Positions 12,531-25,249 of a DNA stretch of 64,000 bases are shown here, in pieces (the first letter of the stretch is position 1; each line of letters begins with the position of its first letter). Below the pieces are notes generated by a model. That model did no database searches. It worked only from the letters and a program-made list of their open reading frames with translations, and was not told where the DNA came from. Made by a program: the position numbers and the translations under genes. Source of the DNA: Andrena cerasifolii (taxonomy: Eukaryota; Arthropoda; Insecta; Hymenoptera; Andrenidae); assembly GCF_050908995.1 (NCBI RefSeq), contig NC_135122.1, forward strand, positions 17,462,501 through 17,526,500, written 5' to 3'.

Positions 12531-13821
12531 CAAACAATTTAAGTTTCTTTGAATAGTATAAAATCTGCATCATACAACTCTTTCCCTTACTAAACCCTTC
12601 TGAACTCATTACTCGTGCTAAATCAACTTTGATTTCCCTTCAGAGTCAAGCATACAATTATACACTTCTTTTTTTTCTGGTGCACGTATTTCGATTTCAT
12701 TATAAGCTCCGAAAGACTACCGGTTTTGCAAATATGTACTCCGCACATGCTGGAAATATTTTAATTAAATAAATGGAGATATGGAATTCATGCGTAACAC
12801 TTGTAATGTTGTAGCTTGCCACGATGACCAGATTAAAGTCCGATTAAACTTGTTTAACGAGTCGTTAAACCTTTTAGCGACTATGCTGCATTTCCTGCTA
12901 CTTGAATAAATATGGAAACTTTTAACTGTCTGATCGAATACGTTTCATAATCGGGTTACACGTCACGCGATGTGTTTTCGAACGCGTCGACAGGCTTGCA
13001 AAGGTTTGCTTCTTCCTACCAGATCATTCCAACCGTGACATTTGCATGGACCGATGCGTAGTCGGTATAAAAATCACTGTAGCAGAGGAGTTTTCAGCTG
13101 ATTAGCATTTCGATTCTCCCTTTTTTCCTAGCAGCGAACCGTTTGAGCGGCAGAACATGTGTACAGAGTGTTTCAGAACTAGAGGTACGAGCTTTACGAA
13201 TATAGACTGACAATTAGTTGAAAGTACGTAATTATTTAGTGTGGAACTCACTGCAACCTAAGAACTAGGCAAAATTCATTTGTAATTAGATGTATTCGTT
13301 TAGGGTCGATGCATAGAATTCTTCCGCTCGCATAAAGAATTATTGACTCACAAACTGAAAACCTGATTTTTTTTTAAAAATAATTAGTTTGAAGTTGCAT
13401 TTATACGTGTAGTTCTAAAATACTATGCATAATTTGTAACGAAGGCGATGAGTATAGTATCTAGGAGACCCTATTACTTTCAATTGTAAGTGAAAGTGAA
13501 TTAAAAAATTCTGGAATTTCCTTTTCAAGTTTAATTTGTGAATTGGTAGCTTACTATCACCTCTTGATCTACAGTTTCCAATCTGATCACCTTATATACG
13601 ACATCTGCAACATTGTGGGCAGCCACGATGAGTGGATTAAAGCGTGATTGAAGTGGCCCAGCAAGTTATTAAGCCTCCGCAACAACCCATATGAAGGATT
13701 AACATTTATTCCGGTAAACAGTCACGAAGAGTGATCAGTCTGATCAATCATAAACTACCATTCCACGTCACATTGTAGTTTTGAGAATTCTCGCCGCTCA
13801 GAATCATCAATATTCATATAC

Positions 13822-13845
13822 ATATATATATATATATATATATAT
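13822..13845. repeat. AT dinucleotide microsatellite
   Basis: An uninterrupted alternating AT run of about 24 bp. Confidence 0.9.
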
Positions 13846-14959
13846 TTCACCAAATCAAACATTACAGATCTAACTTTTCTCCCCAAAGATTATACACCAT
13901 TGCAATGCAAAGAAAAGAATTACCTACAAATAAATATATTATATAGGTAGCATTTGGAGCAACAATAAAAAAAAACGCAAAAATCAAACGAGGCAGTTCG
14001 TCTAAGGAAAGAATAGTATCAGTAAAGAAGAGGATCTATGAAATTTATATCCAACACGAAAGCAGGTTGGTTTCATCGAAAACGCCCTCGCGCGACGATT
14101 TCAAGCTGCCTCTGATCTCAGTCTCCATGAATTACCGCAGGAGGCGGTGGACTGAATCATCAAAAATACTAATGACACTGAAATATACCAGCCCATAGAA
14201 GCGTAGGATACAGGACCGAGCGTGCTTATGACTCACGTTTACGGTTCGTTTAACTGGTTACGCGTTTATTGTCCTACAAGAAATTGCCCCGTCCAAATCG
14301 AATCGATCATGAACGGGCAGGGCAAAGCGCACCAAGTGCCGTGCAAAGAGATTGTAGGTAATGTCGTAAAAGCAGCGAGGGGCAGTGTTAGCAGCGCCCT
14401 TGAGTGTTTTGCATACAAGAGCCCGGGATCGTCTTCGGTATAATTTCTAGATATTAGCACATTGAGTGGCGCAAGGTTTTGAGAAATGCCCCTTCGATTC
14501 GCCCAGGCCTTTCGATACGATCGCTTCTATCCAGCAAGTTTTGCGTAACTAACTCCGAGCGATCGCTTGGAGACATTCGGGCGATTCTTTCAATGCTTTC
14601 CAAAAAAATCTCGACGTGGAAACTGATGACAAATGATCAAGAATATATTTGGAGATTTGTATCCTCAGGAATATTACTTTACCCAGGCGCGGATTTGGAG
14701 AGTTGGTGCCCCTAGGCTAACAAGCGTCTGCCGCCATTTTCATGAAATATCATAAAATATTTTAATTTAAAAGAGTTGAGAAAATTTCGAAATTAATTTA
14801 ATGCGACAAGTCAGATATGAATTATTGCTGATTTGCTACGTGAAAAGAAAGTGAATTGTTCTTAAAGCTATCTCCAGTCTTTGTGTTTAAAATATTTAAC
14901 TTTCTCTCGCTCAGAATCTGCTGCCCCCGAAAATTAGTCACTGCACCTCAATAAGCCAC

Positions 14960-15540
14960 AACATATGTTCCCTCGAACAGTTTGTGTACGAAAAAAGGGA
15001 CTGAAGGGAGGCTTCTGTGGAGTGGTGAAGGGTTGCCTACTCCAGCAGCCACTTCTTCTTGTTCACGATAGCGTGTTTACAAAATATCTCGCGGAGGCCT
15101 GGCCCACATGCCGATGGCCCACGAACTGCCTCCCATGGTGGTCCCTATGACTAATAGTCCCGCTACCCATGGGTTGTTCCCGTTCGCATTCTACCGTTCG
15201 ACCCTCTCGAGGCAGAAGAAGAGGAGCAAAGAAGGAAAACAAGATCCCGGAGCCACTGACCGACGCCCAGAATTCGGGGATCGTTCACTGACGTAATCGC
15301 ACACGTAAAGGAAGTAGCGGTGAGCCGGGAAGCTTCGTGTTTGACCATTGAGTTATCGTGGCTGCGGCTAGGGACATGGTGTTATCACGTCACGCGGGCT
15401 CGAGCTGTGTCACGATGTAGCGGAGAGCTACTAGGGATGAACACGTAGCTGTTATCGTGCTGTCGTACTCTTACTTTTTCGTCTCCACCGCGTACCGTTA
15501 CCTTCTTGTTACGTTTGGCCCACTCACGTGTATGCGGCCG
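14960..15540. promoter_or_regulatory. CpG-rich island in intron 1
   Basis: GC-rich core followed on the right (about 15541-15660) by a strongly G-rich, C-poor plus strand. No coding similarity. Confidence 0.35.
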
Positions 15541-15834
15541 TTGCAGTGATGGATTGTATGCTTAGGGAGATAGGTGTATTGTTTTCGAGGTGTGGAAGGG
15601 AAACAGGGGGAAGTTAATGGAACCAAGCAAATGGATGAGAGGTGAAATGGGTGATGGACGTATTTACTTGACAGAAATGCCATTCGGTAAAGATTAATCT
15701 TTTTCTGAAACGTTGAAAAAGAAAGTGCACTTAGGAAGATCTATTAGGTTGCTGCATATGATATTACCGATCGCGGGTAGCGTCAAAGTTCCTTTATTTA
15801 CTGCGAAGATTAGGGTTTATAAAAGAAAACCAAC

Positions 15835-15905
15835 TTGTGAAAAAACCGATTTTCGAATTCCGCTATTCCCAAAAACCGGTTCAACTGGTTTTCGAATTTT
15901 CACAA
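15835..15905. repeat. Short inverted repeat TTGTGAAAA / TTTTCACAA
   Basis: Nine-base arms at 15835-15843 and 15897-15905 enclose two TTTTCGAATT motifs and an AACCGGTT core. It may be a decayed small transposon; no target duplication is clear. Confidence 0.35.
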
Positions 15906-15999
15906 AAAAATATGATGTAATATGTCTTTCACTCTTGAATTGCCAGCTACATCCATGTTCCCTCATTATTCTACTTCGTCACCGTTGATTAAGCATCTA

Positions 16000-16480
16000 A
16001 ACTCTCCCAATGTTCTCAATTTCCATGGCAATATTGTTACATAAAGTTAGGAGTGTTCTACGGTCACGGCACTCCATGGAATCCTGAAGAGAAGCTACAA
16101 GCTACACCATTTTCGCGACATCAAACCTTTGTGTTCAGTCGCGACTGTTTCGTCACCAGATGAGGGACTTAGGAGACGCGAAAAACTGGCGTCGAGAGGC
16201 TGTTGCAATCGTAATCAGTCATAAGTAAAGCGATAAATCACGGGTAAACAGCACTGTCGGCCCGTGGAATAATATGCTGGCGCATAAGGGTACGCCACGG
16301 GCCGAGGCAGCGTGATACTTTATTGTTTCGTTATGCTACACGTCATCTCCAGCTACCGTAAAACCCACTCGCCTTTAACTATCGGCGCTCCCATGCATTC
16401 ATATGAATGAAAGTCATGAAAGCCCTGACGGGGATGTGCGTAAGTCAAACACCGTGAACCCGTTTCGTCGGCTCGCAATG
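16000..16480. promoter_or_regulatory. Weak GC-enriched block
   Basis: Moderately raised GC with the G-rich right flank at about 16640-16740 typical of other islands. The 86-codon plus-strand frame at 16615-16875 has no recognisable domain. Confidence 0.25.
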
Positions 16481-17480
16481 ATCAATGCATGTATCATTAA
16501 CCGCGGCGATCAGCGAAAGAAGGGACAATGAATAGAACGATAAATCTATTTCTGGTGCCGGCGATACTGGGTTTATTTTTAAGTATATTATGTACCCTGT
16601 AGGATGACTCGCAATTGCAAGTCAATGCTCCAGAGGACAAATTTAGAGCAGAAACGAGGAGGGAAGAAGTGTTATATGAATGCAAGATTCTGAGGCTTCG
16701 CGTGGAGGATTGTGACGAGCTGGAGGAAACTGTGGATTATACACGCAAAAATGTGATTTCATTCAACATAGTATTTACTAGAATTATGATTCTTCTTCTA
16801 ATATGTAGGTATCTATACGCGAGGTTCAGCATTGAACGCTCTGCGGCGAAATATAGGCCGACTACTTGCATCTAGAGTGACGATGTATGAAAATACTTTG
16901 GGGGCAATAGATTTAGTGGAATTCTTATTTCAATGGCATCCATTAATCTAAATCCAAGCCTTATTGTAAAGTGCAATTGGAGGGTTGAGAAGCCAATCAG
17001 TGTAAGTCCATTAGCATTAAAACCGAGATTTACACTGTTTGTCCTTTAAATAATTTTGCCTAGTAATTTCATGGTCGATATAAGACCCGCTATTTATTAC
17101 TTACGTATGAAAGTAGTGGCTTAATTGATTTATTAACTGAAAGTTCTAACAATAAAGAGGTTTTTGAACTACGTAATTGGTTTCAGGAAAAATTGAACTT
17201 CACGATGATTGGCTTCTGAGCCTTCCAATTATCAACGTGACCTATTGACTTACTCTCTCGATCAAGACCAGAAGCTACGTACCACCCTTCAATATTCCAA
17301 CAAAATACACAAACAATCATCTCTACGTTCCAACTTGTTAGACTACATTCAACACGCGTTACGAAACCTTTCACTGAACAGTAAAACGTGCTACCTGGGA
17401 TGCGAATTATCAATGGAAATGCAATATCGTAAACGTACGTCGACTGTAGGAGTGCCACGTGACGAATAAATTTCAAAGAA

Positions 17481-17529
17481 CGCATGTTACATGCGTCTAA
17501 TTTAAGTCAAGGATTCCTAGACTTAAATT
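17481..17529. repeat. Two consecutive hairpins beside the 716-bp TTAA element
   Basis: CGCATG-TTA-CATGCG (17481-17495) is followed by a 10-bp stem AATTTAAGTC / GACTTAAATT (17499-17508 and 17520-17529) with an 11-nt loop. They lie about 50-95 bp outside the transposon end. Confidence 0.5.
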
Positions 17530-17580
17530 TGAGATCCACGCAGCCCCAACGGGTGTTCAGGGGTTGCGCTTAAATTTTAA

Positions 17581-18296
17581 GATGGATTTTTTTTTTTAAT
17601 ATCTTCGTAATTGTATTTTAATATAAGTAGATTCTTTTATAAAAATCTATGTCTTCTGTTTTATGAATTCGGGAATATTATATTATTCTAAGAGGGAGGA
17701 GTATGGGCTGCACTAGATTGTTAAGGAGGTGCATGATACAGAAAAGGTTGAGAATTCTACGGTTCACGCAGCATTGAGATTCGCAGATGTAAAATGCCGT
17801 ATGCCTACTCACTACTGTCTGCTATGTTAATTAGCAGACAATGGCGCCGCCAGGAAGAACAGCTATCGCGGACGTTTCCCCGCAGAGTGCAGACTTGTCT
17901 CTAACGGAGGCGTCAGTCTATCTATCCACGATAGATCTTAACAATCAGAAAACTGTTGCGCGAGTATCTTACGTCGCACTCTATGATATGTTCAGAAATT
18001 GTTAGCAAAGAATTATGGAAAAGCAATTGGGAAACTTATTCTTGCACAGGGCTAGTGTTAACCCGTATCGTCGAGCTCCATAGTTGAAATTTTAAAAAGC
18101 GACTAAAACTTCATCATACCTTTCTTCTGTTTCGGATTTGTGTAAGATACATGTGACAATCTAGTGCAGCCCATATTCCTCCCCCCTTAGAATAACATAA
18201 TATTCTCGAATTCATAAAACAGAAGACACAGATTTTTATAAAAGAATCTACTTGTGTTGAAATATAATTACGAAAATATGAGAAAAAAAATCCATC
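17581..18296. mobile_element. 716-bp TTAA-flanked element with 141-bp terminal inverted repeats
   Basis: Long inverted repeats at 17581-17721 and 18156-18296 match closely along their whole length, beginning GATGGATTTTTTTT and ending GGGCTGCACTAGATTGT. Both ends abut TTAA (17577-17580 and 18297-18300), the target site of piggyBac-like and some other cut-and-paste transposons. The 434-bp centre has no transposase-like frame and contains a short palindrome around TGTCTGC..GCAGACA. The GATGG start is not the usual CCC of piggyBac, so the superfamily is uncertain. Confidence 0.75.
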
Positions 18297-19162
18297 TTAA
18301 ATTGATTTATTACACTGACTTTCTATTAAAATACATATTGAGGTATCTATCTAGTAAGTTCATAGCAAAATTTATAATGTTTCGTCTGCTCGTAACTGAC
18401 AGAAGAATCTGTAAAATTGGTACAGGCCATAAAAGTGTTTAAAGCATTCAACTCCAAGCACAATTCCAGCAAAAAGGAACCGCGTGGTTCCAATCAGAGT
18501 TCGCCATAAGGAAAAGCTTTATCTTTGGTGATTTGACTATTTAGCTTAGGTCCTCCTTTTTCACTCCTTTAGACGTCGACTGTGAGACAGCTCAGCCACG
18601 GCTGGCTGTGGTTTTTACAGACAGTCTATTGACAGTGAAAAGAAGCGGTGGCGACCACTCGAGACTGACAAAGTCAATTTCCTCCGTTCAAAGTGCCCGG
18701 GGCTGTACACTGTCATCGAGCAAGCTGAACCGCTTTTGTGCGCGATGCCACGTTAATGTGTCCCCGTGTTTATTAAAGGTAATTTGTCGGCGTAAGTGCG
18801 TACATGTGTCACGCATACCGCTCCCGAGTTTCGGCTTGATGACCGTGCTGGTGCGTTATTGTGATACGCGGTGATTTAAGATAATTCTCAAGGCACAATT
18901 TGTAACGGACTCGGGGCAATGGTGATTCTCTCCGAAGGAAGAGGAAAAGGATGAAAGGAAACTCACGAGGAAACAAATTTGCGCGAATCACTAACTCTGT
19001 ATGTGTTGAAATCTGACACCCTTGCTAATAAACAATATTCCTTCCCCCTTTCTCCTTGAAAAACTTGGTAACACCAAGGTACTAAAAAAACAATCATGAA
19101 CCACAGAAATGTCTCCCTTACCCCCTGAAAGTACCTAAAATATTGAACGTTCAATTTTGAAT

Positions 19163-19193
19163 GTTCCGTTGAACATCGAACGTCCAACGGAAC
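19163..19193. repeat. Nine-bp stem hairpin at an island edge
   Basis: GTTCCGTTG (19163-19171) pairs with CAACGGAAC (19185-19193), immediately before the CpG-rich block. A near-palindrome TGCAGCG..CGCTGCA follows directly. Confidence 0.5.
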
Positions 19194-19920
19194 TGCAGCG
19201 CCGCTGCAAGCACTCGCGTTTCCTCGCTCGACCGGCGGAATTTCCTTGTAATTAAATCGTCAAAGTCGCCCGCGACACGGTAGGTTTTTACGTGGCGCTG
19301 AGGACGATCATCGCCATCAATATTGTCGTGAAACGTAACGGGCGTGATCCGAGTTATTTATACAGGACGCCGCGGCGCGGTTGATTTACGCGGTGCGTCC
19401 GCGGTACAGGTGCCGCGAGAAATCGATTATCGTCCGGAGGGGTCGTGTAAGTGGCGTCCCGCGGCGAATATCGGGCCGAAAATGAAAAGCTGTCGGTGAG
19501 GGATAATTAATGCCGGCCAGTCGGCGGACCGTTCGTTCGATTAATCAGCCGCGCTCGCCGCAAGATTAACGAGGCGCAATATTAATGGTCACGCCATTCG
19601 AGGATCCGCGAAAGGAACGAGGGCAACGAAAGAGTCAACAGGGAAACGGAACTCCCAGAGACGGCTCTCTATCTGGCGAGAGGCGGATTCAGGATTCGGC
19701 AAATAAACCATTAAGCATCGGAGGCCCTTCGGCACGATTCAGCTGGGGGTCCAAGCTGGCTGGAACAACGCCGGGATGTAAAGGTATTTAATTATCGCAG
19801 CAGTCGCCGAATAGCAAGTAGAAGATTGATCGTTTGCTGGTTGGAGCGGTTTCAAAGCTGAACGATGACGAATGGTGCGGCTGGTCGCGGGCTTTGCAGT
19901 GGAATTAGGAAGAGACGACA
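19190..19920. promoter_or_regulatory. Strong CpG-rich island in intron 1
   Basis: Dense CpG with several homeodomain-type ATTAAT and TAATTA cores (for example near 19504 and 19540). Left shoulder 19021-19140: 34 C to 11 G. The right flank after 19920 is G-rich. A 9-bp hairpin marks the left edge. Good candidate for a conserved enhancer. Confidence 0.45.
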
Positions 19921-20039
19921 AGTAATTTATGCGCTGGCTGAGATTCTTGTCCAGGTGGAAAAATGCGGTGAACTTTGATCGTGAGTATCGAGCTGGGGGT
20001 GGAGGGGAAATTTGTTCCACGGTCAGAAATTAGCGTACG

Positions 20040-22190
20040 CGCTCTTAGATGCGTAATACGAGAAGTAGAGGGCAGCCGAGATAACTTTTTCAGATGCTTA
20101 TTTGTTATTAAGAGATATTGTGCGTAAGTGGAAGTTCGAATATTTTCGTTAAAATTGAATATGGGTCATACCACATGAGCGATTTTGGTAAAATTAGAAT
20201 ATAATATTGTCCACGTGAAATTGGAGGGGGTTTAAGTCATCATTTCGCTGCTTTAGAATTTGTTTAAAACATACAAGCCGTCAAAGTTCATAATTTTTGC
20301 CTATTTTCACAAACAATCCGATATTACAGCATTTTGAAAATTTATTACAATATTACTGAAGCATTGAATAATCTTTATTCTATTTGCAAGATATAATTGT
20401 AAAGAATTATTAAGAATCAATTGACAGTTCCAAAATTAAAAAAACAAGATCACTCGGAACCGTACGGCAGAGAAACTGTTAAATATCGTTCACAGGAACG
20501 GAATGTAGAAGAACGATGTAATTTGGAAACAAGGAAAAATCGCGAAACAAAAGCGAATTCAGGGTAATTACATTCCTTGGATAATCGAGTACGTGCACCG
20601 TGTGACAAACAGCCGGTATCTCTTTTTTCACTTTCATCAGCGTGCGAGCTCTATAATACTTAATAATCAGTCGTGTTACGAGAACCAGGCTTCCGCTTTC
20701 TCCTGCATGTGCTTGTAACGCTGATAAATCAACTCTCCCTACGATTTTTCTATGAGAAAATTACTCTAAAGCTGATAAGAATGGAGACGTTCTTGAGAGA
20801 CCATTAACATTTCAACGAGAACGTGATGTTCACACTTCTGGTTATCTGAAAGCTTGAAGTAGCTCTCCCACGATACTTTTTAATGGTTGCTTAGCTCTAA
20901 GCGCTGCTCATTTGACATATGAAATTTCTAACGTCTATAAACTTCTAAGAGAACTGAAGCTCTGTTTGCTTCAGTAGCATATTCTAAATTATCTACTAAG
21001 TCCTTAAATAAACAACCTTCTGCAGTATTCCCTAATTTCAAAAGAGAGGCGCTTTTTTAATTAAATTTAATATATATATATAATAAATATAATAAATATG
21101 TTTCTTTTTTATTAAAGTCTGACAATCTTCATCCTTCCCAACACGATTACCCAAATGACCCAAATTCAATCGCGATTACAATGGTATCGACGACGAGCAT
21201 TGATATAATTACCTAATTGTTCACAACATAATTACACTCGACAGGTCGCATTTTCCTCGACCGTGCACCGACACGGTCAACGTGTAATAACACTTGGTAC
21301 AAGTGCTCGCAACACGATCGCTCGTGCTGTGGCCGATTATTAATCATCCCGTCGCTTTGTTCGACAACTGTTTTAATTCAATTCGTACCTTCGTGACACG
21401 TTAATATCGCTCCCCGGAGCCGACAGATTGATCAGCAGATACGAATCTCGATTCGGTATATCATTTCACCGCGATTGCGTAACGCTTCGGTACAACTGGA
21501 TCCCCAAGCGTCGAGCACTGCCACGTTGAACTCTTCAATATTTCTGCATCGACCCGTGCACCAATGGAAACAGGCACTTTTACGGTGCAGGCCTCCGTGT
21601 GTTCGATTTCTCCGGATGTTAATTTATCGATGATTAATGACGAGTTTTTTTTTGGGGGGGGGGGTCAACCGCAATCGATACTTCCGTGTGCGACTGTAAA
21701 TGCTGAATGGTGCTGGGTTATCGGGCTTACAGTATTTCTATGTCGAATTATTTCTGAAATTTGTAAACTGAGCAAAAGAAAAGTTGCAAATAACAGTGAA
21801 ATGTTTGAACTGCGAAGTTGTAACTGAAGCTTGATTCTATTTAAAAAATAGATCACTTAGAAGATTAAGCAGACCTAGAAAACCTGATTTGGAAAAACAT
21901 CGTTGACTTAAAACACCCTCAAAGTTCCTATCATCAAGTTACTCTTATAAAGCAAAATTATTTTAATAAACTCCATTAAAGAAATACGAATCACAAGCTA
22001 CCCAATATTCGATTATAAAATCCATAAGCATACCTCTAAAATTACTACTGAAATTTCCCGAAGAGTAGAACTATCTAGGTACATCTGTCATATTAGTTTA
22101 AGCAAACAGAAAATACAACAGCAACCAAATACCAGATACTTTAATGCACTATCTCGGCCTGAATCCAGTCGATTAATATTTTAACCTGCT
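20040..22190. other. AT-rich intronic stretch
   Basis: No coding or RNA signal. GC-enriched patch at about 21230-21560. The T9-G11 run at 21645 is the only sharp feature. Confidence 0.5.
21645..21664 (+). repeat. T9-G11 homopolymer junction
   Basis: Nine T followed by eleven G in the plus strand; a slippage-prone site and possible sequencing-error point. Confidence 0.8.
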
Positions 22191-22199
22191 GTCTGGATC

Positions 22200-23290
22200 G
22201 TTGAAAGGAAGCAGTTTCCTACCAGTTTTCCTTTTTCACTTCGAGTTGCACCCTCTTTAAGTGACATCCCGACGTAACGCGATGAAGCGAGCCAGAATCG
22301 TTCGTTTCGTCGAACCAGAACTTTAATTGCAGATACAACAAAGCACCCCGTTCCTTTGGCATGAGTCGTGCATTCTTTTCACCCGTCACGGACCTATCAG
22401 AATGCTGACGCCTTTGCTGCAAAATGTATTCCACACGGCGAAGAGGCAGGCTGGTCAATCGCCAGCTGAAATCTCGCCGTCCTGCATCGAGCTGCAGTTT
22501 TGCAGCCAGTTTCCGGGTCGACTGCGGCCACGTGCTTACAATGCATCGTAATTGGCCGTCAGCGTGGATAAATATTTTCAATCGTAGCATCCTTTCGAGA
22601 GGATGCTCGTGCACGGGAGAAGAAAATCGGGTTATCTTTTTTGACACTTGGGCTGCTCGTTAACCAAGCACTCGAACACGGGAAATACATTCCAGAAGGT
22701 GGGAAATCAGGGTAAGTGGCACTCGGTGACTGGATTGATTAAATTAGTGCAGCTGCTGTAGCTCGTGATTAAAATTACAACGTCTCTATTCTACTATGCG
22801 AAAAGAAGGTTAAAAATCCCTGTAAATAATTTACAGAGAATAGACAAAGTACTGTTACTTGTTCATCAGCTTAATAGAGGAAAGAGAGACACTTCGCTCT
22901 TCGTAGACTCTCCGACGTCAATTAATGCTCTTAATTGCATGCTTAGCAGAAGTCAGTTCACTTTTAATTACCCCGTCTGTTACACGATTTTCCCTCGAAC
23001 GAATCGAAGGGTCACTTCGACAGACGATATTTATGTGGAACACGCGCGATAATTTCCACCGGGCATTATTATTTTTACCGAAGCGCGATTCACCGCCCCG
23101 GCGGGTAATTAAATATGCGGCAGGTGCGTTTAATACGTCACGTGTCGATTGCTTTAATTTGTGCGCCTCCTGCACGCGAACCCCTGTCGGGGGATACAAG
23201 AGTCGAAAAGCGTTCGGGGAATTTATGTGCCCCGGCACTGTGATTAATTATTTCGCAGTTAATTGTTAATTAAACGATTCTACACGGTAT
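22200..23290. promoter_or_regulatory. Two neighbouring CpG-rich blocks
   Basis: Blocks at about 22200-22720 and 22900-23290 with overlapping open frames on both strands. Several AATTA and TTAATTA cores lie in the second block. The preceding 22000-22160 is A/C-rich. Confidence 0.4.
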
Positions 23291-24952
23291 GAAAAAAAAT
23301 ACTTGACCGTGGATGTGCGGATATAGTGGAGGCAAAGCTATATTCAATTTTTATTTAAAATTAATGTGCAATGTTTAAGGATGTCGTAACGTCGAATACT
23401 GAACGACAGAATGCTTATCATATTTATGGACCATTTGGATGCTTGTAAGTGTACCTACTAAATTTCTTCTAAATTAAATTTATCTTAACGCAGCTACTAT
23501 TTTAATGAAATCCTATAACGAGCAATACAGTAAGGAAGAAATATTGTTTATCACTATTTTCTTTCGACTGAAAAACGAGTTATGTGAAAGGTCTCATTTT
23601 TCAATAAATTATCCTCTTTTAGAATTTTATTCACCAACAGATACTTCACACCCAATCAGAAGATTCTTTCACGAAACGACTCGTTTCCTCGCTGCATGGG
23701 CCCCGATGTTATCGTGGAAACGTAACGAAGCAGCGGGTGCAAGATCGATGCAGTTCCGTTTCGAGATCGTTCGATCCGAAACCAATCCAATCCCACCTCA
23801 TTGAATCATTATCGAATCGTTTCCTGAAAATTACGACGATCATCGATATCGCGAAGCCCTCTCACTGACGCAGCAATTTCGAAGTTCGTCGGTCGTGTAA
23901 TCGATTCGCGAGAGGAAGCGATTTGTGGCGCGACGAATCGATTAAATCAAATATCGGCGAACGAACCCCCATTACCAGAAGTCGATTTTATTTCTTGCTT
24001 GGAAATAGCTTCGCACTGATTTATTTGGAATTAAATATTACGCCGGCAAAGAATCGTACATATTATAATAATAATAATTTGTAACATATTTTGCATCGAA
24101 TTGTGCAACGCATGAAGTAATTTCAAACTGCTTTCTTGTAATATGATTTTCTTATATCTCCTCTAGCTGAATGGAAAAATTTCATCGTTATTCAACTGGT
24201 TTTATGTTTACCTGCCCACAATATCTTGCCCCCTCCCCGTACTCGAGCAAATTGAACGCGAATTACAAGCACTTACAATGCTTAATGCCACACTCAACGC
24301 ATGTCGATCTCCTCTTGCTCGCAGCTCGAGCAAGGCGAGCACAGTTGCGGCCTGTACAGCGATCTTATCTTAGCAATCACTGCGATCTTATTTACATTCG
24401 CTGACACCGCGGTCTCTATTAATTACCCCTGCTACGAGGAAGTTGCCCGTAATTATTTTCGTAACGGAATACCACTATATTTACGAGCATGTTCTTTTTA
24501 AATACTGGTTAAAGCTAGTGTACAATTTCATCGTGGAGAAATTCTCGAGGCGGAGGTTGTCAGTATTATTGGTTCGCATATTTATCTGGCCATTGTCTTA
24601 TGAACGTAGCTTGAACGATGTGCTGGTTTCAAGAGAATAATAAATAACCTTCAATTGTTCAGCTGATATTAATGAAAATAACAAAGCAAATCAATGGAAG
24701 AACTAATACAGATGCGAAGTATACACTTGGAATTTTAATAAGTACAGCTCTCGCTGCTTTTTGAATAGATATATTTAAACACTTTATCGAGGCTAAAGGC
24801 AATGTGTCGAACACAAAACTGCGTAGTTTCTGTTGCAAAAGAGATTCAAACTGAACAACTTCTAAATATCCATGAAGTTACAAAGAATTCCACCTGTTGC
24901 CTTTCTGACTAACGAATCGCTGAGCTTTACTTTAAAAAATAATACCCCCACA

Positions 24953-25166
24953 CAGAGTTGGGCATTAACTGAATAAAAAATTATTTAAATAACAGATCAA
25001 ATAAAAGTTACTTTAGCTTTAGATTATTTTACGAAAAAAGTTAATTTTTTAATCGACGCGAATTTATTTCATGAATAAAGTTAACTCGGGTCAGCTTTAT
25101 TCGGCATATGACAAATCATTTTTTAAAATAAAATTTGTATTTAAATAAAATGTTTACCCCTCTATG
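24953..25166. mobile_element. hAT-type MITE, diverged copy related to the one at 37582
   Basis: The left end CAGAGTTGGGCATTAACTG closely resembles the end of the 37582 element and is followed by the same AATAAAAAATT stretch. The octamer CCCCCACA precedes the element (24945-24952) and recurs exactly after it (25167-25174). The right end (...CCCCTCTATG) is a poor inverted match, so that end has decayed or belongs to a different subfamily. The interior is AT-rich and non-coding. Confidence 0.62.
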
Positions 25167-25249
25167 CCCCCACATCCTCCATTTCCCCAACTCCAACGCA
25201 GCAAGCCAGCCCACACAGCGAAACAAAGAGGCTCACACTCAGGATCACT

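Larger units (their letters stand above)
10900..14950. other. AT-rich intronic stretch
   Basis: Apart from the hAT-like element at 12287 and the AT microsatellite at 13822, no gene, RNA or clear repeat was seen. A GC-enriched patch at about 14030-14600 holds two short chance frames. Confidence 0.5.
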
